Assembly (NCBI GenBank): GCA_030749435.1
Contig: JASMKH010000014.1
Location: 1-61,590, forward strand
Direction: 5' to 3'
Length of the DNA stretch: 61,590 nucleotides
Source: Phycisphaerales bacterium
Lineage (GTDB): Bacteria; Planctomycetota; Phycisphaerae; Phycisphaerales; SM1A02
The notes under the pieces are model-generated. The model was not told the origin of the DNA. It made no database searches and saw nothing but the letters and a program-made list of their open reading frames with translations. The number at the start of each line of letters is the position of its first letter. Within the stretch, counting starts at the first letter, position 1. Below, piece by piece: positions 15,354 to 24,410 of this stretch. A program made the translations under genes and the position numbers.

Positions 15354-16766
15354 TCAGGGTTCGAACTCGGTCGGATCCGGCGGCGAGGTCAGTGGAATGT
15401 CGGTATCTCCCGGATCTCCTGGCGCGGCACGCATCGGAAGGCGGATTTCAAATCGGGTTTCCCGCCCCGGATCGCATCGCAGCAGCAGCCGCCCTCCGTG
15501 GGCGGCCACGATGCGTCGAGAGACCGCCAGGCCAAGCCCGGTCCCTCGCTGCCCACGCGTGGAGGCAAAGGGCTCGAAGATCGAAGCCTGTTGACGCGGC
15601 GGGATGCCCGGCCCATCGTCCGTGATGGCGATCACCGCCTCGTCACGCTGCTGGTCCACCGAGGTTTCGATGCGGACATGACCACGGCGGGGGGGCGCTG
15701 CTTCAAGGGCGTTGAGCACCAGATTGAGGACGACCTGATACATCGCCGCAGGGTCAAAGGGCACGTCTGCCATCGGCGGGCATGTTGACTCAATGGCGAT
15801 TCGCCGGCTCTCGAAGGTCGACTTCTGAAGTGCGACGACCTCGGCCACGAGCCGAGCCAACGACCCGGGCTTGGGGGTGAGGTGGCTCGTCCGGGACCAC
15901 GCCAGCATGTTGAAAGTCAGATCATGAATGCGATCCAGATTGCGGGCGAGGATCGGCCACCCTTCACGAGCGAGGTCCAGGTCGCCGCGATCGATGGCCA
16001 ACTCGATGGCGCCAGCGCCTCCCTGAAGACCCTGCAGGATGTTCTTGACGGCGTGGCTGATGATCGCAATGGTCTCGCCCATGGCGGCGAGGCGGTCCCG
16101 CTCATGCACGCGATTGGCCTCGGCCATGGTGTGCAGGAGCCACATGGCAAAGTCGACGGCGCTGCGTTGCCAGCACTCGATCGGGGGATCGAAGGTGATC
16201 GAAACCCAGGCCGGCTCGGGCCGGTGAAGCGATCTCGTGAGCGTCGATTCAGTGTCCGCCGCCTCTGCGGGCACGACGGCGACCTCAGCCGAGAGGCCGC
16301 GCTGCAGCGCGTTCAGGAAGTCCGCCTCGCATGCCGAGTCGACTGGTCCAAGCGCCGCGATGTCCCCGATCATCTTCAGCACCGCCTCGGCGGAGGCTGG
16401 TGTGGGGGGCAGGTCGAGGGTGGGAGCGGGGGCCCGCAGGCCGAGCATGTCTCGGGCTGGCCCGGCCATTGCCTCATCGACATCGATCACGCGGAAGACC
16501 GATTGGCCGCATCGAATCACGTCGCCGGTCCTGACGGCGGTTGGTCCTGTCAGCAGCGTGCCGTTGATGTCGGTGCCATTGGAGGAGTTGAGGTCGCGGA
16601 GGGTCCATCGATCGCCGTCCGGCGTCAACTCGGCGTGCCGCCGGCTCACCGAGCGATCGGTCATCGGGACGGCCTCTGAGGAGCGTCCGATCAACTGCGG
16701 CTCGTGCGGTGGCAGCGGAAAGCGGCGGCCGCGATCGGGTCCCGAGGTGACTTCCAGAGCGAGCAT
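15354..16766 (-). CDS. FHA-domain sensor histidine kinase
   Basis: About 470 residues, without a predicted membrane helix. Residues about 5-95 are an FHA phosphothreonine-binding domain (LIGRSS at 25-30, SVSRRH at 39-44, LNSSNGT at 59-65). A GAF-like or linker region spans about 120-220. The phosphoacceptor is His238 in ISHAVKN, followed by the N box (VVLNLVLNALEA), G1 (DDGPGIP) and G2 (GTGLGLAVSRR) of the ATPase. The FHA domain suggests input from Ser/Thr phosphorylation; a kinase gene lies about 3 kb downstream on the same strand. No response regulator is adjacent. The start at 16766 is chosen from the FHA boundary. Confidence 0.87.
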   Translation of the reverse strand: MLALEVTSGPDRGRRFPLPPHEPQLIGRSSEAVPMTDRSVSRRHAELTPDGDRWTLRDLNSSNGTDINGTLLTGPTAVRTGDVIRCGQSVFRVIDVDEAMAGPARDMLGLRAPAPTLDLPPTPASAEAVLKMIGDIAALGPVDSACEADFLNALQRGLSAEVAVVPAEAADTESTLTRSLHRPEPAWVSITFDPPIECWQRSAVDFAMWLLHTMAEANRVHERDRLAAMGETIAIISHAVKNILQGLQGGAGAIELAIDRGDLDLAREGWPILARNLDRIHDLTFNMLAWSRTSHLTPKPGSLARLVAEVVALQKSTFESRRIAIESTCPPMADVPFDPAAMYQVVLNLVLNALEAAPPRRGHVRIETSVDQQRDEAVIAITDDGPGIPPRQQASIFEPFASTRGQRGTGLGLAVSRRIVAAHGGRLLLRCDPGRETRFEIRLPMRAAPGDPGDTDIPLTSPPDPTEFEP

Positions 16767-16889
16767 GTCCTCAGGAGCGTAGTGCACACGGCCATACCGG
16801 GTCTCGATCCGCCGCGATCCAAGACGCTCGTCCACAAGCCCCCCGCAACGGGATGCGGCCTGCCCCCGGCCGGGATAGTCTGCGCGGCC

Positions 16890-17900
16890 ATGGCAGCACC
16901 TCGATTCAACGCGTCGATGCGGGTGGTCGCACTGGTCGGTGACGACGCCTTCCTGATCCCGTACTACACGCGGCAACTCGTAGCGGCGCTTGAGGGTGCC
17001 TACGGTGAGATCGAGCGGTTCGACTTCGACGGGGACTCGACCTCGCCAGCGGATGTGCTCGACGAGCTCCGCACGTTCGGCCTGCTGCAGCAGCACAAGA
17101 TCGTGGTGCTCGACAAGGCCGACCGGTTTCTGGCGGCCAAGGCCGACGGTGGCGGCCCCGGCAGGAATCGCTCGCTGCTTGAGAAGTACGTCGCCGCGCC
17201 TTGCGAGCAGGCGACGTTGCTGCTGCGGGCCGCGACGTGGCATCGCGGGAAGATTGACAAGGCGATCGACCAGGTCGGGATGGTGCACCGCGTCAAACCA
17301 CTGGGCCCAGCCGACACGCTTCGGTGGGTGCAGGGCCGGGTCGAGAAGTCGCATCAGGCGAGCATTGATCGCGGCGCCGCCGAGCGACTGATTCGCCGCG
17401 TAGGGTGCAACCTCGCGCGGCTGGACTCAGAGTTGGCGAAGCTGGCGGCGATGACGCCGGAAGGACGTGAGATCAGTTCATCCCTGGTCGATGAGGCCGT
17501 ACCCCTGAGCAGAGAAGAGAAGGCCTGGGTGATTCAGGACTCCATCTTGAGCGGCGGCGCCAGCCGTGGTGTCGCGACGCTGCACGAACTGCTCGGCGTC
17601 TCGAGGCAGAGCGATGTGCTGATTGCGTGGGCGGTGACCGATATGCTCAGGCGTCTTCACGCGGCGGCACGCATGAAGCAGTCCGGGTCGGGCCCTCAGC
17701 AGATCCGCAAGGCGCTCAAACTCTGGGGTCCGGCGGGCGAGGCGACGCTCTCCGTTGCAGGACGCGTACCGGCGGCGCGGCTGGCCGGTCTGCTGGGCGA
17801 CTCACTCCGCGCGCAGCAGCGGCTCCGAAGCGGCATCGGTCGCGCGGACCGCATGCTCGAAGTCATGCTTGTCGAGATCGCGACTGCGATCGCAGCGTGA
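16890..17900 (+). CDS. holA: DNA polymerase III delta subunit
   Basis: The clamp-loader subunit that opens the beta sliding clamp. The 336-residue length matches the family. The N-terminal Rossmann/AAA+-like part is degenerate, as expected for delta (VVALVGDDAFLIPYYTRQLV; FDGDSTSPADVLDELRTFGL), followed by the lid and the collar helices (LLGDSLRAQQRLRSGIGRAD). ATG at 16890 is 123 bp from the divergent histidine kinase start. It converges with the large secreted protein gene, leaving only 9 bp between stops. Confidence 0.88.
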   Translation: MAAPRFNASMRVVALVGDDAFLIPYYTRQLVAALEGAYGEIERFDFDGDSTSPADVLDELRTFGLLQQHKIVVLDKADRFLAAKADGGGPGRNRSLLEKYVAAPCEQATLLLRAATWHRGKIDKAIDQVGMVHRVKPLGPADTLRWVQGRVEKSHQASIDRGAAERLIRRVGCNLARLDSELAKLAAMTPEGREISSSLVDEAVPLSREEKAWVIQDSILSGGASRGVATLHELLGVSRQSDVLIAWAVTDMLRRLHAAARMKQSGSGPQQIRKALKLWGPAGEATLSVAGRVPAARLAGLLGDSLRAQQRLRSGIGRADRMLEVMLVEIATAIAA

Positions 17901-17909
17901 TCGAGCGAA

Positions 17910-20900
17910 TCACGGGCACCCTGAAGTCGTAAAGCCGATGAGGTCGTCGACGTCGACGTCGCCGTCTCCGTCGAAGTCGCCCTGGCCGGTGTAGTCCGCA
18001 GGGCAGTCTGGGGAGTCGGGGCACTCCCAGTAGTTGATGATCATCAGGATGCCTTCAGCCTGCGACTCCGGCGTGTTGTCGCCATCGAGATCACACAGTG
18101 GGTCGAACTCGCACTCGTCCGGAATACCGTTGTTGTCGGCGTCCGGGCTGGTCCCATCGGCGATGTCGCAGATGTCGGGCACGCCGTTGTCGTTGCAATC
18201 GATGGCGGGGTCCTCATCGACATCACACTCGTCGGGGACGCCGTTGCCGTCGCAGTCGAGCTCGGGGTTACCATCGATCTCGCAATTGTCCGGCGTTCCG
18301 TTGGCGTTGCAGTCTTCGTCATCGCCGCCCGCGTTGTCACAGATGTCGAGAACGCCATTGCCGTCGCAGTCCGTTTCGCTTGAGAGTTCGCACGAATCAA
18401 GGACGCCGTTCCAGTTGCAGTCAATGTCCGACTGGTGCCCGCCGCCCCCGACCCAGTTGGAGATGTCGCAGATGTCACCGATGCCATTGCCGTCGCAGTC
18501 GGCCTGGTCGGGATTGGGTTCATCGCAGTTGTCGATAACGTCCGGAACGCCATCACCATCCAGGTCCTCAGAACAGGATCCCGGGAAGATGGTCTGATCG
18601 ACTCGGCGCCCCGGGCTCAGATCGTCCTCGATCGTGACCGTCTGGCACAGCGTGCCCGGGTCGTGCGGAACCAGTGAGTCGCCCAGCAGGTCCGGGCACC
18701 GCGTCAGGCTGGTCCCATTGGCGGCCTCGTTGGCGTCGTACCCGACGACTTCCAGTTGGGTGCCCGATGCGTCGAGCAGGGACAGCACGCCCGATTGGCT
18801 CATCGCACTCTCGTCGATGGACAGTGAGATCGCCGGGAGGTAATCGTCCTGGTTGGATGGGTCGATGTGGATGAACAGCAGCATCGCGCAGCCGGAGTTC
18901 AGCGTGGTGCCATTCGGGAAGGAATACCAGGACAGGCCCAGTTTACGAATGCTCCAGCCGGTGAGGTCGACGTCATTGGCAGTGAAGTTGACCAGTTCGA
19001 TGTACTGGTCGTCCAGGTCAACCGTCCCATCGCCGTTGAGGTCGTTGACCGGGTTGATGAGCACTTCGTTGATCGTGAGCAATTGACATTCGTCGGGGAT
19101 GCCGTCTCCATTGTTATCAGGCGATGTGCCGCCGGGAGAAGTGTCGCAGACGTCCGGAACACCGTTGGCGTTGCAGTCATCATGGGTACCGGCGCCGAGG
19201 TCACAGAGATCCGGGACGCCGTTGCCCTCGCAGTCGTCATAGGTTCCGGCGCCAAGGTCACAGAGATCGGGGACGCCATTGCCGTCACAGTCGAGTGCCA
19301 CGCCGTCCTCGATCGCGCAGTCGTCCGGAATGCCGTCGAGTTCGCAGTCGATCGACGGGTCGTCCTGGATATCGCACGCGTCGATCCGGCCGTTTCCATT
19401 GCAGTCCAGGCTGACTTCCATAAGCCACGCCGGTTCGGAGTCGCTTGTCATCGCGTCGTCCCAGTCCCACGCGTCGCTGCTGGCCGGGTCAACCGCTCGA
19501 AGCGCAGTCTCCTGCCCTGTGGCGTCATCCGGACCTGGGCGATTGGGGTCAAGCCACGGGCTCCAGATCCACATCTCGGCGTTGAGCCACGACCACTGCG
19601 TGTCCGGGTCCGGGGACGGGTCCGGAGCGAGGGCCTGCTCGCCGCCGATCCACAGGTTGCCGACGGAAAAGTCCCAGGGGAGTTGATCTGCCAGGAACAG
19701 CGCTTCGTTGTACGTCGAGAGGGCCGCGATCGACACGCCGGGTCCGAGCGCGTCGGCTGCGTTCACGGCTTCGTCAAAGGTCAGCGGGGCCGCTGGCTGC
19801 TCGATGAGGTAGTGGTGCCCGCTTGCCGCGGGGTCGGTGGCGGGATCCCAGTAGATGCTGCCCGGTGGATCGATCTGGCAGGTGTCCAGAATCCCGTCGG
19901 GATTGCAATCGACGCCGCCCTGATCAACCGAAGGTGACCACGTGATCTCGCATGCATCGAGGAGGCTATTGTCATCGCAGTCAAGATCGGGATTGGCTTC
20001 GATCTGGTCCAGATCCGGCGTGCCGTCACCGTCGCAGTCACAGGTGATCTGCCAGATTTCGATGCCACCGCGATCGTCGGCCGAGCCCAGCAGCGGATCG
20101 TCGGCGAGCCAGCCACCAATGAAGAGATGCTCGGCGGTGACGGCGACCGAGTGCCCCCAGCCATCGGCCGGCATCCCGCTCGGTGAGTCGTAGAAGTTTT
20201 CGTACGCCCAGTTGCCGGGACCATCGTGAACCCAGAGAAACGCTCGCCCGGGGTTGGTCGAGTCAGACTCGCCTCCCGGTGCGCCGACAGCGACGTGGCA
20301 CGGATCGATCGCCACGGACCACCCGTACTGGCCGCCGAAACTCAGACCGGGCCAATCGCTGCCGGGTGGAGGCGTCTCGACGTAGAGATTCGTGATGGCC
20401 GACCAGACATTCGGGTCCGGATCGGAGAGGTCCTCTTCGAAGACCCAAGCGCGTCCCTGCCCGCTGAAGTAGGCGAGCAGGCTGACCGGCATCCACGCCT
20501 CGGTGCAGGTCTGTCCTGCCACGACGCCGCCGGGCTGCCCTACCGCAATCGCCGTGTTCGAGATGTCCACGGCCCATCCGAATCGGCCGCAGTCGAAGTG
20601 CAGGGCGGGACTGTCGGGCGCCAACGTTTCGGCGTAGGACCATGATGCGATTCCGCCGCGCTGGAAGATGTAGACGGATCCGTTGTTGGCATCGCCGACA
20701 TTGGGAGCACCGACGACCAGCAGGTTGTTCTCGAGTGCAATCGAGAACCCGAAATAGTCCTGCTGCGCCGCCGTCTCCCCGGGCACATCGTTGCGCGTGA
20801 TCATCGCTTCATACTGCCACGATCCGCCGCGTCGCCGGAACAGAAGTACAAGGCCCGCCTCGAACTCCTCCACGCTGCCCGGGAAAGTGGGAACGTCGGC

Positions 20901-21626
20901 ATACGGGGCACTGACCGCAAGAAGATCACCGCTGATTGCGACGTCGTGGCCGAATTGCCATCCACTCGTGTTCGTGTCAATGCCCGCGGCGGCGAGGTCG
21001 TCTGTCAGATTCTGGTCGAAGAGTGCGCCCTGCACGTCGGTCAGGATGATCTCCGAAGAGTGTCGCCACGCATTGCTTCGACGCTCGAGAAGCACGACGG
21101 CCCCGTCGTCGGTATGCCAAGGCGGTACATCGGTCGGCACGTCGTAGGACCGCATGCCGATGACCGCAAGGTCACCGTCCACGTCGATTGCTTCGCCCAG
21201 CCTGCTCCCGTCTTGCGAAGGAACATCCGCCGTGTCCTGAAAGTACTGACCATCAGTTCGATTCTCGACCTGATCCCACTGCCAGTAGGTGAAGTCCGGA
21301 AGCGTTCGTTCCCGGAAGGCTCCGATGGCGCCTTCGGCGAGCGAGGTGTTCGAGGCATTTGGCGCGCCTGCGAGGCACCCGTCAAGGGTGGCCGCGATCG
21401 AAGCGCCGAGGCGATCATCCGGTTGCTTCCCAAGGAACTGCTCGATGAGGGTGCCTGGATCGGCGGCGCGAGGTGGCTGGGAAGCCTCCTGATGCCACCG
21501 CGACGGCGCGGCGGGGCCAGGGCCGACGCTCGGGCCCGCCGCAGCGGCCTCGGAAAGCACCATGGCCATCGCCAGCATGGTGAGGCTTCGTGTGTTTCGC
21601 AGCATCACAAGGTGCTCCAGCGTCAT
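17910..21626 (-). CDS. Large secreted mosaic protein: FG-GAP, calcium-type repeats, C-type lectin-like, lamin-tail and dockerin-like domains
   Basis: A 1238-residue exported protein. Signal peptide in the first ~30 residues. About 140-525: FG-GAP-like beta-propeller repeats (WQFGHDVAISGDLLAVSAPY; GWSVAIDPCHVAVGAP). About 528-590, 740-848 and 1017-1175: Cys/Asp-rich repeats (DCDGNGVPDLCD type) resembling thrombospondin-3 calcium repeats. About 590-738: C-type lectin-like segment (HHYLIEQPA, LWIGGEQ). About 850-1000: lamin-tail-like domain (TINEVLINPVNDLNGDGTVD, IELVNF). About 1176-1238: dockerin/EF-hand-like tail (DFDGDGDVDVDDLIGF). Probably a calcium-stabilised surface or adhesion protein; the ligand is unknown. 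GGAG lies ten bases before ATG 21626; ATG 21605 is an alternative. Confidence 0.85.
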   Translation of the reverse strand: MTLEHLVMLRNTRSLTMLAMAMVLSEAAAAGPSVGPGPAAPSRWHQEASQPPRAADPGTLIEQFLGKQPDDRLGASIAATLDGCLAGAPNASNTSLAEGAIGAFRERTLPDFTYWQWDQVENRTDGQYFQDTADVPSQDGSRLGEAIDVDGDLAVIGMRSYDVPTDVPPWHTDDGAVVLLERRSNAWRHSSEIILTDVQGALFDQNLTDDLAAAGIDTNTSGWQFGHDVAISGDLLAVSAPYADVPTFPGSVEEFEAGLVLLFRRRGGSWQYEAMITRNDVPGETAAQQDYFGFSIALENNLLVVGAPNVGDANNGSVYIFQRGGIASWSYAETLAPDSPALHFDCGRFGWAVDISNTAIAVGQPGGVVAGQTCTEAWMPVSLLAYFSGQGRAWVFEEDLSDPDPNVWSAITNLYVETPPPGSDWPGLSFGGQYGWSVAIDPCHVAVGAPGGESDSTNPGRAFLWVHDGPGNWAYENFYDSPSGMPADGWGHSVAVTAEHLFIGGWLADDPLLGSADDRGGIEIWQITCDCDGDGTPDLDQIEANPDLDCDDNSLLDACEITWSPSVDQGGVDCNPDGILDTCQIDPPGSIYWDPATDPAASGHHYLIEQPAAPLTFDEAVNAADALGPGVSIAALSTYNEALFLADQLPWDFSVGNLWIGGEQALAPDPSPDPDTQWSWLNAEMWIWSPWLDPNRPGPDDATGQETALRAVDPASSDAWDWDDAMTSDSEPAWLMEVSLDCNGNGRIDACDIQDDPSIDCELDGIPDDCAIEDGVALDCDGNGVPDLCDLGAGTYDDCEGNGVPDLCDLGAGTHDDCNANGVPDVCDTSPGGTSPDNNGDGIPDECQLLTINEVLINPVNDLNGDGTVDLDDQYIELVNFTANDVDLTGWSIRKLGLSWYSFPNGTTLNSGCAMLLFIHIDPSNQDDYLPAISLSIDESAMSQSGVLSLLDASGTQLEVVGYDANEAANGTSLTRCPDLLGDSLVPHDPGTLCQTVTIEDDLSPGRRVDQTIFPGSCSEDLDGDGVPDVIDNCDEPNPDQADCDGNGIGDICDISNWVGGGGHQSDIDCNWNGVLDSCELSSETDCDGNGVLDICDNAGGDDEDCNANGTPDNCEIDGNPELDCDGNGVPDECDVDEDPAIDCNDNGVPDICDIADGTSPDADNNGIPDECEFDPLCDLDGDNTPESQAEGILMIINYWECPDSPDCPADYTGQGDFDGDGDVDVDDLIGFTTSGCP
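18120..18570. repeat. Imperfect tandem repeats encoding Cys/Asp-rich calcium-type repeats
   Basis: The segment is built from diverged units sharing gtcgcagatgtc and atgccgttgccgtcgcagtc-like cores, each coding for a DCDGNGVPDxCD-type loop on the minus strand. A second array lies at about 19130-19400, where two units (around 19195-19280) are nearly identical. These are coding repeats prone to recombination, not a separate element. Confidence 0.75.
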
Positions 21627-21721
21627 TCAGTACGGACTCCAAGCGTCCTTCCGGAATGGTCCCAGTGTACTGGTGAGTCGAGGCGGCCGGGCCCGAATAA
21701 TGGAGAGGTTTGTGAGCCTGC

Positions 21722-23032
21722 TCAGGTGTCAAACCTGCGGGCGACGACGGTGTCGTTCTGTCCGCCGAAGCCGAACGAATTGCTCAGGCACACGTCAACG
21801 TCAGCCTCTCGCGAGACGTTGGGCACATAGTCGAGATCGAGTTCCGGATCGGGATCTGCAAGATTGATCGTCGGCGGGATGACGCCGTTCTTCATGATCA
21901 ACAGGCACGTGATGAGTTCCACAGCGCCAGCCGCGCAGATCAGGTGCCCCATCATTGACTTGATACTCGTCATGGGAATCCGCGGCGCGTTGTCGCCGAA
22001 GACACGTTTGACGGCAGCAGTTTCAATCGAGTCGTTTTCCTGGGTGCTCGTCCCGTGCGCCGAAATGTACTGCACGCCCGGGCGACCATCGGGGCCTTCC
22101 CCGCGGGGATCGATACCCGCCTGACTCAGGGCTGCGAGCATTGCCGCCGCCGGGCCTCGCCCCTCCGGGTGGAGATCCGTGATGCGATAGGCGTCCGCGC
22201 TTGAACCGTAGCCGGTGACCTCGGCCAGAATGTTGGCGCCACGCGCTTCGGCGTGCTTCAAGGTCTCCAGGGTGATGACGCCCGAACCTTCGCCCATGAC
22301 GAATCCGTCTCGTGTTCGGCTGAAGGGTCGCGAGGCGTGCGTTGGATCGTCGGTTCGCGTGGAGAGAGCGGTCAGCCGGTTGAAGCCGGTGATGCCGAGC
22401 ACATGGAGCATCGTGTGAGTGCCGCCGCTGAGCATGACGTCGGCGTCGCCCCGCGTCAGAATGTCGCACGCTTCACCGATGGCCTGTGTGCTCGCCGCGC
22501 AGGCAGTCAGGCAGTTGAAGGCGGGGCCTCTGAGGCCAAACTCCCGGGCGATGTGGGTCAACGGTTCATTCGGTTCCTGCGCAATCTCGTAGGCGCCCGC
22601 GATGTGGTCCCTGGCCGCCTCAAGCCACGCGGCATCGTCGACCGACCCGTCGCTCCAAGCCGAGAGGCTCGTCTTCTGATACGAATCAAAGTCGAGGACG
22701 CCTTCGCCGGAGCCGAGATAGATACCGCAACGGCGGCGATCAAGGCTGTCCAGATCGCCGAGTCCGGATGCCTCCCACGCTTGTCTCGCGGCCCCGAGGG
22801 CAAAGGCAGTATGCATTCCCGGCGCGGCGTGACGTGATGGGTCATCGACATACTGCGTCCAGTCATAGTCTCGAACCTGATTGGCAAAGTTCGTCGGGAA
22901 CGTCGTGGCGTCGAATCGATCGATTGCCGCAACGCTGGTTTCGCCCGCGACAAGCTTCGCCCACACCGAGTCGATGTCGTGGCCCATCGGCGTGATCCAC
23001 CCCGCACCCGTAACGACGACGCGGCAACTCAT
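21722..23032 (-). CDS. Beta-ketoacyl synthase, catalytic (KS-alpha/FabF-like)
   Basis: A 436-residue condensing enzyme of the FabF/type II polyketide KS-alpha group, joining acyl and malonyl units on an acyl carrier protein. The catalytic triad is intact: Cys178 (CLTACAAS), His326 (SAHGTST) and His363 (MMGHLICAAGAVE); the C-terminus has the expected SNSFGFGGQN. The ATG overlaps the stop of the upstream degenerate ketosynthase by four bases, so the two are coupled and likely form a heterodimer. No ACP, ketoreductase or dehydratase gene is adjacent, so whether it serves fatty-acid or polyketide synthesis is open. Confidence 0.9.
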   Translation of the reverse strand: MSCRVVVTGAGWITPMGHDIDSVWAKLVAGETSVAAIDRFDATTFPTNFANQVRDYDWTQYVDDPSRHAAPGMHTAFALGAARQAWEASGLGDLDSLDRRRCGIYLGSGEGVLDFDSYQKTSLSAWSDGSVDDAAWLEAARDHIAGAYEIAQEPNEPLTHIAREFGLRGPAFNCLTACAASTQAIGEACDILTRGDADVMLSGGTHTMLHVLGITGFNRLTALSTRTDDPTHASRPFSRTRDGFVMGEGSGVITLETLKHAEARGANILAEVTGYGSSADAYRITDLHPEGRGPAAAMLAALSQAGIDPRGEGPDGRPGVQYISAHGTSTQENDSIETAAVKRVFGDNAPRIPMTSIKSMMGHLICAAGAVELITCLLIMKNGVIPPTINLADPDPELDLDYVPNVSREADVDVCLSNSFGFGGQNDTVVARRFDT

Positions 23033-24294
23033 GAGGCGATCCCCCTTGAGAGAATCGTGGCAGTGTTCTGTCCGCCCTGGCTCGCCGTGATCACAAGAAC
23101 GTGCGAGAGATCGGCCGCGGCGCCCGGCAGCCGCTGGCTGGCGATGCACTGAACCGCCACGGCCAGTTGCGTGGCGCCGTGGCCGGCGCAGCAGTTGCCG
23201 GTGGCGGGCGTGACGAGGACTTTCGGAATCGCGGCGGCATGGTCGCCCAGCGCCGCTTCGATTCCACCCTGTTCACCCGTGTCGATCGCAGTGATGCCAA
23301 GCCCCATGGGCACCACCGCGTCAAGGTCGACCGCCTCGAGATCTGCCTGCGAAAGCGCCAGCGAGATTGCCTCGCCGATCGCCTCGGCAGACGCGGCGGT
23401 CAGTACGTTGTCGTCGATGCTCTGCGTGCAGGCCATGCCCGAGATGACGGCCTTGATCTCGGCGCCCCGTGCCTGCGCGTGATCCCGCGACTCAAGAACG
23501 AGAATGCCGCCGCCTTCTCCAAGGACTGTCCCGGCGGCGTCGGGCTCAAACGGACGAACGAGCGTGGCCGGGTCATCCTCTGTTGTGGCTGTGACGATTC
23601 GTCCGGCACACTCTTGTCGCCATGTCGCCAGCACGTTGAGCCGGCTCTCCACGCCGCCGGTCAGGCATGCGTCGGCCGCGCCTCGCTGGATCACCCGCAT
23701 GGACTCGGCAAGCGAGAGCGTCGCGCTCGACTCCCAGCAGGTCACCGTGTTGCTCGGTCCCTGGCAATCGTGCACGATGGTGACGTGGCAGGCGAGCATG
23801 TTCGGCAGGTACTTGAGCAGCCAGAGCGGCGTGAGGTTCTCGATGCCCTCACGTCCCCAGTGGTGCAGGTCAAACGCACCGTCACGCTGGCTCGTCACCA
23901 GCGCAGCGGCGAGCTCATTGACATCGGCGCAGATCAATCCGGCTCCGATATGGCATCCCATCCGGTGGGGGGGAATCGTGATGTCACCCTCGCCAGCCCC
24001 GGCCGTTGTCAGGCCGGCGTCCGCTGTCGCCGCCTGGGCCGCTGCCACGGCCAACTCGACGTCGCGGCACATGACCTTGGTGGCCTTGCGATAGTGCTTC
24101 GGGACGATCTTGCGGATCGAAAACTCGTCGGCGGGCAATTCGCCAGCGAAGGGGCATCCCCATGCCGTTGCGTCGAATGCTTCGAGGCGGCGGATACCGG
24201 TCCGCCCGTCCTCCAGCGCCTTCCACAGCGGATCGATGCCGATGCCCAGTGCCGTGACCGGGCCGATGCCTGTGATGACGACGTCTTGGGTCAT
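23029..24294 (-). CDS. Degenerate ketosynthase, KS-beta/chain-length-factor-like
   Basis: A 421-residue thiolase-fold protein related to the adjacent KS but without its catalytic residues. By alignment, the nucleophile Cys becomes Glu188 (CWESSATLSL), the first His becomes Met330 (VVPMGLG) and the second His becomes Asn367 (ATGNCCAGHG). The fold landmarks remain (DVVITGIGPVTALG; LGEGGGILVLESRDHAQARG; TASQGGQN). Loss of Cys beside an intact KS, with overlapping genes, is the pattern of type II polyketide KS-alpha/KS-beta pairs, where the beta subunit sets chain length. ATG 24294 was chosen at the family start. Confidence 0.82.
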   Translation of the reverse strand: MTQDVVITGIGPVTALGIGIDPLWKALEDGRTGIRRLEAFDATAWGCPFAGELPADEFSIRKIVPKHYRKATKVMCRDVELAVAAAQAATADAGLTTAGAGEGDITIPPHRMGCHIGAGLICADVNELAAALVTSQRDGAFDLHHWGREGIENLTPLWLLKYLPNMLACHVTIVHDCQGPSNTVTCWESSATLSLAESMRVIQRGAADACLTGGVESRLNVLATWRQECAGRIVTATTEDDPATLVRPFEPDAAGTVLGEGGGILVLESRDHAQARGAEIKAVISGMACTQSIDDNVLTAASAEAIGEAISLALSQADLEAVDLDAVVPMGLGITAIDTGEQGGIEAALGDHAAAIPKVLVTPATGNCCAGHGATQLAVAVQCIASQRLPGAAADLSHVLVITASQGGQNTATILSRGIAS

Positions 24295-24367
24295 GGGGGC
24301 GGATTGTAGGGGCGACATGCCAGATCCGCCGAAGGGTGGTTCTGCGGCGGTGCACGGCCCGTCCGCG

Positions 24368-24401
24368 GAGGCCTCCTCGCCATCTCAGGTTGCGAGGCCT
24401 C
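24368..24401 (-). terminator. Possible terminator hairpin after the DAHP synthase gene
   Basis: The octamer gaggcctc occurs at 24368-24375 and again at 24394-24401. Being self-complementary, the two copies can pair to form a stem with an 18-base loop just after the aroG-type gene stop. There is no T-tract, so this is only a candidate. Confidence 0.3.
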
Positions 24402-24410
24402 GGACCGGCG

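Noticed and set aside
18034-18597. Ser/Pro-rich plus-strand frame with repeats
   Set aside because: It is the reverse of the calcium-type repeat region; its repetitiveness is inherited from the minus-strand coding repeats.
23101-24309. 402-codon plus-strand frame opposite the degenerate ketosynthase
   Set aside because: No domain resemblance and Arg/Gly/His-rich composition; the minus frame is clearly a thiolase-fold protein.
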